Shown here: positions 1-8,399 of the stretch, one piece after another
Numbering within the stretch: position 1 is the stretch's first letter
Layout: each line of letters opens with the position of its first letter
Position numbers and translations under genes: made by a program
NCBI RefSeq assembly: GCF_024623785.1
Contig: NZ_JANKBZ010000017.1
Span: 149,624-213,623 of the forward strand
Length of the DNA stretch: 64,000 bases
Direction of reading: 5' to 3'
Source: Archangium lipolyticum
Lineage (GTDB): Bacteria; Myxococcota; Myxococcia; Myxococcales; Myxococcaceae
Notes under the pieces: generated by a model
The model's input: only the letters and a program-made list of their open reading frames with translations
Databases searched by the model: none
What the model was told of the DNA's origin: nothing

Positions 1-1059
1 CTGCTTGAGCGCGCGCGAGATCTCCGCCACCTCCAGCTGGCGGCTCTCCACCCGGCCCTTCTGATGCATCAGCTGGAGGTAGTCGATGATGATCAGCGAC
101 AGCCGTGGATCCCTCTGCTTGAGCCGCCGTGCCTTGGCGCGCAGATCGAACGGGGACAGGCCACCCGAATCGTCGATGTAGATGGGCGCGTTGTAGAGCT
201 TGCCCGCCATCTCCTGGAACTTCTCCTCGTCATGCGGGGTGAGCCGCCCGCCGCGCAGCTTCTTCATGTCCACGCGCGCGCACGAGGCCAGCAGACGCAT
301 CAGCAGCTGGTCCGAGGGCATTTCCAGGCTGAAGATGGCCACCGCCTTGGCGTCCTCCGCCAGCGCCGCGTGCGTCGCCATGTTCATCGCGAAGGACGTC
401 TTCCCGCACCCGGGACGCGCCGCGAGGATGATGAGCTCGCCCGCGTGCAGCCCCGTGAGCTGGTTGTCCAGGTCCACGTAGCCCGTGGACAGGCCCGTGA
501 TTCCCGTGGACGCGGCCTTCATCTTGTCCAGGAGGTCCAGCGTGTGCTCCATCAGGTCGCTGACGGGCCGCAGGTCTCCCTCTCGCTTCTTCTCCGCCAG
601 GAGGAAGACCTTGCGCTCCGCCTCGTCCAGCAGCACCTCCAGCTCGCCCGTCTCCTGGCTGGCGAGATCCTGGATCTCCCGCCCCACTCCCGCCAGGCGC
701 CGCCGGATCGCCTGGTCCTTCACGATCTTCGCGTACTGGATGACGTTGCCCGGGACCGGTACCACCTGATCCAGGCTCATCAGGTACGCCGGGCCTCCCA
801 CCGCCGCCAGCTGCCCCAGTACCTTCAGCTCCTCGGCCAGCGTCAGGTGATCCACCTGCCGCGACGAGCCGTCCAGCTTGATCATCGCCGCGAAGATCTG
901 CGCGTGTGCCGGACTGGCGAAGTCGTCCGTGCTCACCACCTCCGCCACGCTGGCGATGATCGTGTTGTCCGCGAGCACGGCGCCCAGCACCGCGCGCTCG
1001 GCGGCGAGATCCTCGTGGGACCGCCGCCCTCCTGTCCGAATGTCGAGGATGTTGTCCAT
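1..1059 (-). CDS. dnaB: Replicative DNA helicase DnaB (3' end beyond window)
   Basis: Hexameric 5'-3' helicase that unwinds the fork during chromosome replication. The visible 353 residues begin MDNILDIRTGG and contain the N-terminal DnaB domain (about residues 15-115), the linker, and the RecA-like C-terminal domain with Walker A ARPGCGKTS near residue 213 and Walker B LIIIDYLQL near residue 335. Family members are about 450 residues, so roughly 100 C-terminal residues lie outside the window. The start is the ATG at 1057-1059; no strong Shine-Dalgarno is visible upstream. It lies downstream of rplI on the same strand, separated by a hairpin and a palindromic repeat, so it is probably transcribed separately from the ribosomal genes. 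Confidence 0.95.
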   Translation of the reverse strand, partial: MDNILDIRTGGRRSHEDLAAERAVLGAVLADNTIIASVAEVVSTDDFASPAHAQIFAAMIKLDGSSRQVDHLTLAEELKVLGQLAAVGGPAYLMSLDQVVPVPGNVIQYAKIVKDQAIRRRLAGVGREIQDLASQETGELEVLLDEAERKVFLLAEKKREGDLRPVSDLMEHTLDLLDKMKAASTGITGLSTGYVDLDNQLTGLHAGELIILAARPGCGKTSFAMNMATHAALAEDAKAVAIFSLEMPSDQLLMRLLASCARVDMKKLRGGRLTPHDEEKFQEMAGKLYNAPIYIDDSGGLSPFDLRAKARRLKQRDPRLSLIIIDYLQLMHQKGRVESRQLEVAEISRALKQ

Positions 1060-1150
1060 GGATGTCCCGCCAGTCTACAGGCCTGTAGCACAGGCTGGCA
1101 GCTGCGTCTGACACACACAGGCCCGCGGCTGGCTCCCTCCCGCAAATGCA

Positions 1151-1180
1151 AGGGCCGCCCGGGGTTTCCCGGACGGCCCT
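1151..1180 (-). terminator. Hairpin downstream of rplI
   Basis: A 13-bp stem with one mismatch (arms 1151-1163 and 1168-1180, loop GTTT) lies between the rplI stop and dnaB. There is no clear T-tract. Placement suggests a transcription end or RNA-stabilising hairpin for rpsF-rpsR-rplI. Confidence 0.5.
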
Positions 1181-1206
1181 CGTGCTTCACGGTCAGGTGA
1201 CGGATA

Positions 1207-1241
1207 CCCTCACCCCGACCCTCTCCCAGGGGGAGAGGGAG
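1207..1241. repeat. REP-like palindromic repeat, copy 1
   Basis: A 35-nt intergenic element with the internal palindrome CCCTCTCCC/GGGAGAGGG. It is nearly identical (about 32 of 35 positions) to the reverse complement of 63927-63961. Elements of this type are dispersed in intergenic regions of many GC-rich proteobacteria. Confidence 0.7.
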
Positions 1242-1249
1242 TGGGGGGC

Positions 1250-1696
1250 TCAGGCCTCCGGCGCGACCTCGACCTTGATCTTCGCCACCACGTCGCGGTG
1301 CAGCCGCAGCTCCACCTCGTACTGTCCCGTGGCCTTGATCGGCTCGGGCAGGTGGATGTGACGGCGATCCACCGTCTGGCCCTGCGCCGCCAGCGCCTCG
1401 GCGATGTCCAGCGCCGTGACGGAGCCGTACAGCTTGTCCTGCTCACCCACCTTGCGGCGGATGGTGGCCTTCACCGCGCCGATCTTCTTGGCCTGCTCCT
1501 CGGCCGCGCCCTTCAGCTTGGCGTTGCGCGCCGAGATGACCGCGCGCTCGTGCTCGAGCTGACGCACGTTCTGCTCGGTGGCCAGCACCGCCAGCTTGCG
1601 CGGCAGCAGGTAGTTGCGGCCGAAGCCGTCCTTCACCGTCACGAGCTCACCGGACTTGCCCAGGTTCGCGACGTCCTCACGAAGAATGACCTTCAT
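1250..1696 (-). CDS. rplI: 50S ribosomal protein L9
   Basis: Large-subunit protein that binds 23S rRNA near the L1 stalk. The 148 residues match the usual length. The N-terminal signature (residues 1-36: [20 protein letters not shown]) is followed by the long central helix and a C-terminal domain ending [10 protein letters not shown]. It is the last gene of rpsF-rpsR-rplI, 33 bp after rpsR, which is the conserved bacterial order. The start is the ATG at 1694-1696. Confidence 0.98.
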   Translation of the reverse strand: MKVILREDVANLGKSGELVTVKDGFGRNYLLPRKLAVLATEQNVRQLEHERAVISARNAKLKGAAEEQAKKIGAVKATIRRKVGEQDKLYGSVTALDIAEALAAQGQTVDRRHIHLPEPIKATGQYEVELRLHRDVVAKIKVEVAPEA

Positions 1697-1729
1697 GTTG
1701 ATGTCTCCGTTGGTACGTGGGGCGGCCGG

Positions 1730-2071
1730 TCAGCCGACCATCGCGTTGTAGGGAAGCATCGCCAGACCGCGGGCGCGCTTGATGGCCGTGGCGATCTCGC
1801 GCTGGTGCTTGGCGCAGTTGCCCGAGATGCGGCGGGGGATGATCTTGCCGCGCTCGGTCACGAAGTACTTCAGGGTCGACTGATCCTTGAAGTCCACCTT
1901 CGCGTTCTTCTCCGCGCAGAAGCGGCAGACCTTCTTGCGGCCGAAGCCACGTCCACCACGCTTCTCGTCATCACCACCGGCGCCACCACGGCCGCCGCCG
2001 TCCCTGTCGCCCCTGTCCCTGTCCCTGTCCCTGTCGCCGCCGCGGGGAGCGTTCCTGTCATTACCGATCAT
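1730..2071 (-). CDS. rpsR: 30S ribosomal protein S18 with Arg/Asp-rich N-terminal extension
   Basis: Small-subunit platform protein that pairs with S6. The S18 core starts near residue 45 ([12 protein letters not shown]) and ends with [11 protein letters not shown]. It has the CxxC plus GNCAKH arrangement of zinc-binding S18 forms. At 113 residues it is longer than the usual 75-95, because of an N-terminal extension of RD dipeptides and glycines (about residues 10-43), encoded by a tandem 6-bp repeat at about 2011-2035. Such a repeat could expand or contract. It lies between rpsF (50 bp upstream) and rplI. The start is the ATG at 2069-2071. Confidence 0.97.
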   Translation of the reverse strand: MIGNDRNAPRGGDRDRDRDRGDRDGGGRGGAGGDDEKRGGRGFGRKKVCRFCAEKNAKVDFKDQSTLKYFVTERGKIIPRRISGNCAKHQREIATAIKRARGLAMLPYNAMVG

Positions 2072-2121
2072 GAGTGTTCTCTCTTCTCTGGAATGGGTCC
2101 GTAGAAGACACCCGGGAAGGC

Positions 2122-2583
2122 TCAGGCCTCCTCGGTGGCCTCCTCATCAGCCGACTCGGGCAGGTCCTCGGCCACCACGCGCTCGACGGGCGCGGCACCA
2201 GGACGCGTCTCCTCGACGTCACCCGCCAGCTTCAGGTCCTCGAGCACCGGACGGGTCTCGGGATCCACCTCGTCCGCCAGCTTCACGGACAGGAAGCGCG
2301 TCACCTCGTCGAAGTTGCGGAGGTTGCGCTCCACCTCGGCCACCAGCCGGGTGTGGCCCAGGTAGCTGGCGTGCACGTAGATGGCGCGCGGCTGCTTGGC
2401 GATGGGGTACAGCGTCTTCTTCTTGCCCCACACCGTGAAGCGGAGGACCTTGCCACCCTCACGGCCCACGATGCCGCGAACGCGCTCCTTGAGCTTGTCC
2501 ACGTTGTCGTCGGTGAGGTCCGGCTTGACCAGGAAGATGGTCTCGTACTCACGAAGCCGCTTGGCGGCCTGCGTCTCAGCCAT
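2122..2583 (-). CDS. rpsF: 30S ribosomal protein S6
   Basis: Platform protein that binds 16S rRNA together with S18. The 153-residue product begins [19 protein letters not shown] and shows the alpha/beta fold of S6 through about residue 115 ([21 protein letters not shown]). An acidic C-terminal tail rich in E/D/A follows (about residues 125-153), a common site of glutamate-type extension in S6. The ATG at 2581-2583 is chosen because GGGGAGAG lies just upstream; the reading frame stays open further upstream, but that stretch does not look like S6. It heads the rpsF-rpsR-rplI operon. Confidence 0.97.
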   Translation of the reverse strand: MAETQAAKRLREYETIFLVKPDLTDDNVDKLKERVRGIVGREGGKVLRFTVWGKKKTLYPIAKQPRAIYVHASYLGHTRLVAEVERNLRNFDEVTRFLSVKLADEVDPETRPVLEDLKLAGDVEETRPGAAPVERVVAEDLPESADEEATEEA

Positions 2584-2812
2584 GTTTCTCTCCCCTTGGG
2601 GTTGAGTGCCCCCCGGTTGCCCGGAGAGCGGGGAAACGGTTCGGACGGTCCAAGGGGGATCGTCCGCCGGGAACGGGAAAACCGCGCGCCCGTCGCCCTC
2701 GCGCTTCGTCCCGGATGCACGCACCCGGGATGATGGAAAAGAACATCTCCGCCCCCCTCGTGACTTCCCGGAGGGCGGGGAAGGGGCCTTCTACGGGGGG
2801 CCAGACCCCGAG

Positions 2813-3391
2813 TCAAGGCGCCCGCTTGTTGTACCGGTTCATCGCCGTCGCCAGGCCGTCACGCACCCAGGTGTCGGCCGCGTCCGCCGCCTGGGCGATC
2901 AAATCGTCCAGCTGCCGGCGCTCGCCGTCATCGAAGTTGGACAGCACGTACCCGGCCACCCGGTCCTTGGCGTTGGGGCCCTGCGGCTTGCCGATGCCGA
3001 AGCGCAGCCGGATGAAGCCGTCCGCTCCCAGGCTGGACACGCTGCTCTTCAGCCCGTTGTGGCCTCCGCTGCCCCCGCCCGCCTTCAACTGCAGCCGCCC
3101 GAAGGGCAGATCCAACTCGTCGTGGATGACGAGGATGTCCTCCACCGCCACCTTGTAGAAGCGCGCCGCCTCGGCCAGCGAGCGGCCGGACAGGTTCATG
3201 TAGGTCTGCGGCTCGAGGAAGAGGACCTTCTCGCCCCCCAGGGTGCCCTGGCCCACCCGGGCCTGGAACTTCTCCTGGTTGAGCTCGGCGCGGGCGCGCG
3301 ACAGCAGCGCCTCCACCACCATGAATCCGATGTTGTGCCGGTGCCGCTCGTACTCGCGCCCGGGATTGCCCAGTCCACAAATGAGCTTCAT
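2813..3391 (-). CDS. pth: Peptidyl-tRNA hydrolase
   Basis: Releases peptides from prematurely dissociated peptidyl-tRNA so that the tRNA can be reused. The 192 residues match the family length. Expected active-site residues are visible: N9 in GLGNPG, catalytic H19 in HNIGF, N66 in TYMNLSG, D91 in HDELD and N112 in GGGSGGHNG. It follows rplY on the same strand, 77 bp downstream, with a hairpin between them. A pth next to rplY (ctc) and prs is a widespread bacterial order. Confidence 0.98.
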   Translation of the reverse strand: MKLICGLGNPGREYERHRHNIGFMVVEALLSRARAELNQEKFQARVGQGTLGGEKVLFLEPQTYMNLSGRSLAEAARFYKVAVEDILVIHDELDLPFGRLQLKAGGGSGGHNGLKSSVSSLGADGFIRLRFGIGKPQGPNAKDRVAGYVLSNFDDGERRQLDDLIAQAADAADTWVRDGLATAMNRYNKRAP

Positions 3392-3416
3392 GGCGACGCT
3401 CCTCTAGAAAAGGGAC

Positions 3417-3445
3417 GGGGCTGGCCCTTTTTCCGGACCAGCCCC
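3417..3445 (-). terminator. Hairpin between rplY and pth
   Basis: GGGGCTGG (3417-3424) pairs with CCAGCCCC (3438-3445) across a 13-nt loop, just after the rplY stop on the minus strand. It could be a partial terminator or an mRNA processing site; no long T-tract follows. Confidence 0.45.
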
Positions 3446-3468
3446 GCGCGTACGGCAGGAGGACGCGA

Positions 3469-4164
3469 TTACTTCTTCGCGCCCGCCGCCGGCTTGGCCG
3501 CGGCGCCCGCCGCCGGCTTGGCCGCCGCACCCGCCGCCGGCTTGGCCGCAGCGGCCGCCGGAGCAGCAGCAGCCGCCGCCGCCGGAGCCGCCTCGACCGC
3601 GCCCTCGGGCGCGCTGATGACGGCCAGCGTGTAGTTCACGTTCGTCTTCACCGTGATGCCCTCGGGCAGCTTCACATCGTTGATGTGGAGCGCCTGGGCG
3701 ATCTTCAGCGGCGTCACGTCCACCTCGATCTTCTCGGGGATGGAGCGCGGCTTGGCCCAGACCTCGATCTCACGGCGGATCTGCGTGAGCAGACCACCCT
3801 CGGCCACGCCCTCGGCCTTGCCGGTGAGCACCACGGGCACGTTCACCTTCACCTGCTCGTCCTCGCGGACGGCGATGAAGTCCACGTGGAGGATCTCACG
3901 CGTGACCGGATCCTGCTGGTAGTCCTTGAAGAGGACCTGCTGCTCGGCACCCACGCCCTTGAGGGTGATGAGGGTGTTGAACTTGTGCGGGGTGTTGATG
4001 GCCTGGCGCACGGACTTCGGGTCGACGGCGACGCTGATCGGCTTCTCCAGGTGCTTGCCGTAGACGACGGCGGGCACCAGGCCCTGGGCGCGCAGACGGC
4101 GCGCGGCGCCCTTGCCAGCGCCCTCACGGGCCTTCACCTCGAGCGTGCTCTTGTCGATGGACAT
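3469..4164 (-). CDS. rplY: 50S ribosomal protein L25/general stress protein Ctc
   Basis: 5S rRNA-binding ribosomal protein of the long (TL5/Ctc) type. The 231-residue product has the N-terminal L25 domain (about residues 5-95, with KGAARRLRAQGLVPAVVYG) and the C-terminal beta domain (about residues 100-190). The last 45 residues are a low-complexity Ala/Lys/Pro tail made of AAAKPAAG-like repeats, probably RNA-contacting or disordered. The start is the ATG at 4162-4164, preceded by GAGGAAG. The neighbours prs upstream and pth downstream fit the conserved order. Confidence 0.96.
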   Translation of the reverse strand: MSIDKSTLEVKAREGAGKGAARRLRAQGLVPAVVYGKHLEKPISVAVDPKSVRQAINTPHKFNTLITLKGVGAEQQVLFKDYQQDPVTREILHVDFIAVREDEQVKVNVPVVLTGKAEGVAEGGLLTQIRREIEVWAKPRSIPEKIEVDVTPLKIAQALHINDVKLPEGITVKTNVNYTLAVISAPEGAVEAAPAAAAAAAPAAAAAKPAAGAAAKPAAGAAAKPAAGAKK

Positions 4165-4351
4165 GGATCTTCCTCGGTGGGGACTGCGATGTGACCCCGC
4201 CGGAGCCCCGGCGCCTCTGGCATCCCGCCCCCGTGGCGGGCCCCGAGACGGCGCCTTCTGGAAGAAGAGGGCCGGCGTGGTGGTGGGTGCGACATGCCAG
4301 CGCGAGCGGACAGAGTCAAGCCGCCCGGCGGACAGGGGAGCGCTTCTGCGC

Positions 4352-5305
4352 CTAGACGAAGAGGGAGCTGAGCGAGTCGGCGCGGTGGATGCGGGCGATG
4401 GCCTCACCGAAGAGGCGCTCGGTGGTGAGCACGCGCATCTTGCCGCTGGCCTGGGCGGCGGGCGACAGGGGCACCGTGTCCGTGAAGACGACCTCTTCCA
4501 GGGTGGAGTCCTGGATGCGCTGGATGGCGGGCCCGGAGAGGATGGGGTGGACGGCGTAGGCCATCACCCGGCGCGCGCCCCGGTCCTTCAGGGCGGCGGC
4601 CGCCTGGGTGAGCGTGCCCGCGGTGTCCACCATGTCGTCCACCAGCACCGCGTCCTTGCCGTTCACATCGCCGATGAGGTTCATCACCTCGGAGGCGTTG
4701 GGACGCGGCCGGCGCTTGTCGATGATGGCCAGGCCGCAGTTGAGCCGCTTGGAGTAGGCGCGCGCGCGCTCCACGCCGCCCGCGTCCGGCGAGACGATGA
4801 CCAGGTCCTGCGAGTCGGGGAACTTCTTGCGCAGGTCGTCCAGGAAGACCGGCGAGGCGTAGAGGTGATCCGAGGGGATGTTGAAGAAGCCCTGGATCTG
4901 CCCGGCGTGCATGTCCATGGACACCACGCGCGTGGCGCCGGCCACCTCCAGCAGATCCGCGATCAGCTTGGCGGTGATGGGCGTGCGCGGGGCCACCTTC
5001 CGGTCCTGCCGGGCATACCCGTAGTAGGGGATGACGGCGTTGATGGAGCCGGCGCTCGCGCGCTTGAGCGCGTCGCACATGATGAGCAGCTCCATCAGGT
5101 GGTCATTGGCCGGCGGGCACGTGGACTGGACGATGAAGATGTCCAGGCCGCGGACGTTCTCACCGACCTCCACGTGGATTTCCCCGTCGGAGAAGCGGCC
5201 TACCGTCGCCTTCCCCAAGGGGCGCTTGAGGTAGTCGCAGATGCGGTGGGCCAGACCCGGGTTGGAGCTCCCGGTGAACACCTTGAAGTCGCGCGGCTGC
5301 TGCAT
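4352..5305 (-). CDS. prs: Ribose-phosphate pyrophosphokinase (PRPP synthetase)
   Basis: Transfers pyrophosphate from ATP to ribose 5-phosphate, giving PRPP for purine, pyrimidine, histidine and NAD synthesis. The 317 residues match class I enzymes. Visible motifs are [16 protein letters not shown] (ATP/ribose-5-phosphate region, about residues 38-53), [10 protein letters not shown] (about 94-103), [13 protein letters not shown] (about 128-140) and the PRPP loop [12 protein letters not shown] (about 221-232). The start is the ATG at 5303-5305. It lies between spoVG (66 bp upstream) and rplY (187 bp downstream), probably in one transcription unit with spoVG. Confidence 0.98.
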   Translation of the reverse strand: MQQPRDFKVFTGSSNPGLAHRICDYLKRPLGKATVGRFSDGEIHVEVGENVRGLDIFIVQSTCPPANDHLMELLIMCDALKRASAGSINAVIPYYGYARQDRKVAPRTPITAKLIADLLEVAGATRVVSMDMHAGQIQGFFNIPSDHLYASPVFLDDLRKKFPDSQDLVIVSPDAGGVERARAYSKRLNCGLAIIDKRRPRPNASEVMNLIGDVNGKDAVLVDDMVDTAGTLTQAAAALKDRGARRVMAYAVHPILSGPAIQRIQDSTLEEVVFTDTVPLSPAAQASGKMRVLTTERLFGEAIARIHRADSLSSLFV

Positions 5306-5371
5306 GGGCGCGCTACTAGCGCGCCCCGTGCCGGAAGGGAAGAGGCTTGAGCGCCGCCGCTCGGGCCGTGC

Positions 5372-5671
5372 TCAGTCGTGCTCAGCCACCTGGAAGACGG
5401 TCGCTCCCCCGGCGGCTGTCTGCAGGTGCCGCTCGTACTCCATGAGGATGGTCCGCTCCATCTGGTTGCGCGTGTCCGCGTTGAGCGGATGGGCGATGTC
5501 CTTGTACGTCCCGTCCTTCCGCCGTTTGGCCGGCATGGCGATGAAGAGGCCGGAAGCTCCGTGAATGACCTTCAAATCCCGGATCACGAAGCAGTGGTCC
5601 AGGGTGATGGTCACGTACGCCTTCAGCTTATCCTCTTCAACCGGGTACACCTTGACGTCGGTGATGTTCAT
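5372..5671 (-). CDS. spoVG: SpoVG family regulator
   Basis: Small nucleic-acid-binding protein of the SpoVG family. In Bacillus it affects septation and sporulation; in myxobacteria its role is not established. The 99 residues start MNITDVKVYPVEEDKLKAYV and contain the family segment VIRDLKVIHGASGLFIAMP followed by KDIAHPLNADTR. It is the first gene of the leftward housekeeping block and sits directly upstream of prs, an order also seen in Firmicutes. Confidence 0.96.
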   Translation of the reverse strand: MNITDVKVYPVEEDKLKAYVTITLDHCFVIRDLKVIHGASGLFIAMPAKRRKDGTYKDIAHPLNADTRNQMERTILMEYERHLQTAAGGATVFQVAEHD

Positions 5672-5761
5672 GGTCCCCCCAAGACCCTTGAGGTACGAGC
5701 TGGGGGGCGAGACTGGGACAGACCGACCCGGAAAATCAAGCCTGTCGGGGCTTCTCGTGTC

Positions 5762-6121
5762 TCAACCGATGCCTCGCTGACAGACATGGGCCAGGAAGGC
5801 GAGGTGGTACACGTCGATGACGCAGTAGAGCGCCGCGCCCGCCTGGATGGCCCGCTGGCTGATTCTCAGCGAACGGTGCAGGCACAGCAGCGTCAGCCCC
5901 AGGCTGACGATCGTCACCTTGACGGTCATGAAGGCCAGGGGCGAGTGCTCGTAGGCCACCCGCATCAGCGGATTGAGCTCCTCGGCCACATCCAGCTGTA
6001 AAAAGGTGAGGGTGAAGAGCCCATCCAGCAGGTTGAGCACCAGCAGCAGCACCGCCGCCGGAGTGATGTGGAAGGAAGCTCCCTCGATCCCCGCCCCGTG
6101 AGTCGCCTGCGTCGCCGCCAC
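5762..6121 (-). CDS. DUF5658-like small membrane protein
   Basis: Predicted inner-membrane protein of 119 residues and unknown function. It has three hydrophobic segments, at about residues 20-42, 63-83 and 90-112. The segment NLLDGLFTLTFL followed by EELNPLMR resembles the conserved N-terminal part of DUF5658. It is transcribed divergently from tdk and lies 90 bp upstream of spoVG on the same strand. The start is the ATG at 6119-6121. Assignment to DUF5658 is from pattern memory and is not certain. Confidence 0.75.
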   Translation of the reverse strand: MAATQATHGAGIEGASFHITPAAVLLLVLNLLDGLFTLTFLQLDVAEELNPLMRVAYEHSPLAFMTVKVTIVSLGLTLLCLHRSLRISQRAIQAGAALYCVIDVYHLAFLAHVCQRGIG

Positions 6122-6257
6122 CCGGACCTCCCCGTTGGTATCCGGGGCAGGGGCTCTTCAAGATGCTTGCCAGCGCTGGAATGGAACGGCCGTTCCCCGC
6201 GCGGGCCGGGCGGGGGATGGGGTGGGGATTTTGGAAAGTTGACGTGCCAGGGGGGGC

Positions 6258-6905
6258 ATGTCAGAGGAAACCCGCGCTCCCGCACAGCCCCCGACGAGCC
6301 TTCGCGTGCAACAATTCCCCAAAGACATCGGGTGGATAGAGGTCATCTGCGGCTCGATGTTCTCCGGCAAGACCGAGGAGCTCATCCGGCGCATCAAGCG
6401 TGCGGTTTACGGCAAGCAGGACGTCCAGGTCTTCAAGCCGAAATTGGACAACCGCTACGACGAGACGCAGGTGGTGAGCCACTCACAGTTGAAATTGACG
6501 TCCATACCGATTGAACGGGCTGAAGAAATTTTCCTTCACCTGGAGCCCCAGACCCAGGTGGTGGGCATCGACGAGGTGCAGTTCTTCGGCGCCGAGGTGG
6601 TGGCGGTCTGTGATGCACTGGCCAACAAGGGCCTGCGCGTCATCGCCGCGGGGCTGGACCAGGACTACCAGGGCCGTCCCTTCGAGCCGATGCCCCAGCT
6701 GCTGGCGATCGCCGAGTACGTGACGAAGCAACTGGCCATCTGCGTGGTGTGTGGCAATCCGGCCAACCGCTCGCAGCGCCTGGTGGACCGGGGCGAGCGC
6801 GTGGTGGTGGGCGCCGCCGGAGCCTACGAGGCGCGCTGCCGCAAGTGCCACCAGCCGGAGCCCGCCGAGGCCACTCCGCCCCCCCAGACGATGAAGCTGT
6901 TCTGA
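6258..6905 (+). CDS. tdk: Thymidine kinase (type II)
   Basis: Phosphorylates thymidine to dTMP in pyrimidine salvage. The 215 residues have an N-terminal extension of about 25, the P-loop GSMFSGKT (32-39), the catalytic glutamate E106 in GIDEVQFF, and a zinc site formed by C162/C165 (CVVC) and C194/C197 (CRKC), all typical of the bacterial/vertebrate-cytosolic type. The start is the ATG at 6258. A upp-like gene (18 bp later) and hpt follow, making a nucleotide-salvage operon. Confidence 0.97.
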   Translation: MSEETRAPAQPPTSLRVQQFPKDIGWIEVICGSMFSGKTEELIRRIKRAVYGKQDVQVFKPKLDNRYDETQVVSHSQLKLTSIPIERAEEIFLHLEPQTQVVGIDEVQFFGAEVVAVCDALANKGLRVIAAGLDQDYQGRPFEPMPQLLAIAEYVTKQLAICVVCGNPANRSQRLVDRGERVVVGAAGAYEARCRKCHQPEPAEATPPPQTMKLF

Positions 6906-6923
6906 GACCGAGGAGTCCGGACC

Positions 6924-7739
6924 ATGCGTGACACCCTCTACGCCAACGTCCCCTTCCAGTTGAGCGAGATGCCCCACCGGTACGGACCCAACGTCCACCT
7001 GGTGGGCAACCCGTTCCTGCTCTCGCAGCTGGCGAAGCTGTGCTCCAAGGCCACCCTGCAGCCGGAGATCAACCGGCTGGTGGCGCTGCTCTACACGGAC
7101 CTGGTGAAGACGGTCATCAACGCGGAGTTCCCGCGCAAGATGGTGGCCCTGCCCACCCGGATGATCGACCACACGCCCCAGGGCATCTACCAGGGCGAGG
7201 TCATCGATCCGGCCGTGCGCGCGGTGACGGTGAACATCGCCCGCGCCGGCACGCTGCCCTCCCAGGTGACGTACGACCTGCTCAACACCACGGTGGACCC
7301 GGTGCTGGTGCGGCAGGACCACATCATCATGAGCCGGATGATCGACGCCAAGGAGACGGTGGTGGGGTCGAACATCGGCGGGGCCAAGATTGGCGGGGAC
7401 ATCGACGACGCCATCGTCCTGTTCCCCGACCCCATGGGCGCCACCGGCGGCAGCCTCTGCACCGCCGTGTCCATGTACAAGGAGAAGGTGCCCGGCACGC
7501 CCCGGCGCATCCTCAGCCTCAACCTGATCGTCACCCCCGAGTTCCTGCGGAGGATTTCCCGCGAGCACCCGGATGTGGTGGTGTACGCGCTGCGTCTGGA
7601 CCGCGGGCTCTCTCCACCGGAGGTGTTCGGCACCATCCCCGGCGAGCTGTGGGAGAAGGAGCGCGGGCTGGATGACCGGCAGTACATCGTCCCCGGCGGC
7701 GGCGGCTTCGGGGAGATCATGAACAACGCGTACGTGTAG
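6924..7739 (+). CDS. Uracil phosphoribosyltransferase-like protein
   Basis: Probable phosphoribosyltransferase of the UPRTase family, which makes UMP from uracil and PRPP. The 271 residues carry a PRPP-binding loop DPMGATGGS (169-177) matching the UPRTase DPMLATGGS motif, and a glycine-rich C-terminal element PGGGGFGEIMN where classical enzymes have GDAGDR(I/L)FGT. It is longer than E. coli Upp (208 residues), so substrate preference is uncertain. The position between tdk and hpt supports a salvage role. The start is the ATG at 6924, preceded by GAGGAGTCCGGACC. Confidence 0.85.
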   Translation: MRDTLYANVPFQLSEMPHRYGPNVHLVGNPFLLSQLAKLCSKATLQPEINRLVALLYTDLVKTVINAEFPRKMVALPTRMIDHTPQGIYQGEVIDPAVRAVTVNIARAGTLPSQVTYDLLNTTVDPVLVRQDHIIMSRMIDAKETVVGSNIGGAKIGGDIDDAIVLFPDPMGATGGSLCTAVSMYKEKVPGTPRRILSLNLIVTPEFLRRISREHPDVVVYALRLDRGLSPPEVFGTIPGELWEKERGLDDRQYIVPGGGGFGEIMNNAYV

Positions 7740-7749
7740 AGGTAGCACC

Positions 7750-8283
7750 GTGGCTTTCTACGAGCAGGACGTCGGCATCCACATCGATGAGCAGAAGCTT
7801 CAGGCCCGCGTGCGTGAGCTGGGCGCGCAGATCACCCGCGACTACCAGGGCAAGGACCTGACGCTCATCTGCGTGCTGAAGGGTTCGGCGTACTTCGCCA
7901 TGGACCTGTCGCGCGCCATCGATCTGCCGCTGACGATCGAGTTCCTCGGGGTGTCCTCGTACCAGGGCGGCACCGAGACGACGGGCGAGGTGCGCATCAC
8001 CACCGACGTGAGCAAGCCCATGGCGGGCAAGCACCTGCTCGTCATCGAGGACATCATCGATACCGGGCTCACCATGAGCTTCCTGCTGGAGAACCTGCGC
8101 GCCCGCCACCCGGCGTCGCTCAAGGTGGCCACGCTGCTGGAGAAGCCGGCGCGCGCCCGCGCCCAGGTGCCCATCGACTACAAGGGCTTCGTCATCGATG
8201 ACGTCTTCGTGGTGGGCTACGGCCTCGACTACGCCGAGCGCTACCGCAACCTTCCCTTCATCGGCGTGATGAAGGGCAAGTAG
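7750..8283 (+). CDS. hpt: Hypoxanthine phosphoribosyltransferase
   Basis: Converts hypoxanthine (and usually guanine) plus PRPP to the nucleotide in purine salvage. The 177 residues fit the family. Visible motifs are LKGSAYFAMDL (about 43-53), the PRPP loop VIEDIIDTGLT (98-108) with the E100/D101 pair, and VGYGLDYAERYRNLPFIGV near the C-terminus. The start is GTG at 7750, 10 bp after the upp-like stop, so tdk-upp-hpt is probably one transcript. A compact hairpin follows the stop. Confidence 0.97.
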   Translation: MAFYEQDVGIHIDEQKLQARVRELGAQITRDYQGKDLTLICVLKGSAYFAMDLSRAIDLPLTIEFLGVSSYQGGTETTGEVRITTDVSKPMAGKHLLVIEDIIDTGLTMSFLLENLRARHPASLKVATLLEKPARARAQVPIDYKGFVIDDVFVVGYGLDYAERYRNLPFIGVMKGK

Positions 8284-8294
8284 GCCCGGCTGGT

Positions 8295-8314
8295 CTCCGG
8301 CCCGACGGCCGGAG
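8295..8314 (+). terminator. Hairpin downstream of hpt
   Basis: CTCCGGCC-CGAC-GGCCGGAG, a perfect 8-bp stem with a 4-nt loop, starts 12 bp after the hpt stop. No T-tract follows, so termination may be partial. It argues against a start for the next gene at the GTG 8319. Confidence 0.5.
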
Positions 8315-8399
8315 CTCCGTGCGTCGCCTTGCGCCGACGCCTGCTCCTCCCCATGGTCTGACCCATGCGACGCGCGAGGGTCCATCCAGGGGAGGGGCC

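Noticed and set aside
4165..4351. Possible RNA gene between rplY and prs
   Set aside because: There are hairpins (e.g. CCCGCCCCCGTGGCGGG), but no tRNA-like cloverleaf or conserved RNA shape could be drawn.
8319..8399. GTG start for the C39 exporter at 8319
   Set aside because: Its Shine-Dalgarno is inside the hpt hairpin, and codons to 8400 lack the genome's G/C third-position preference.
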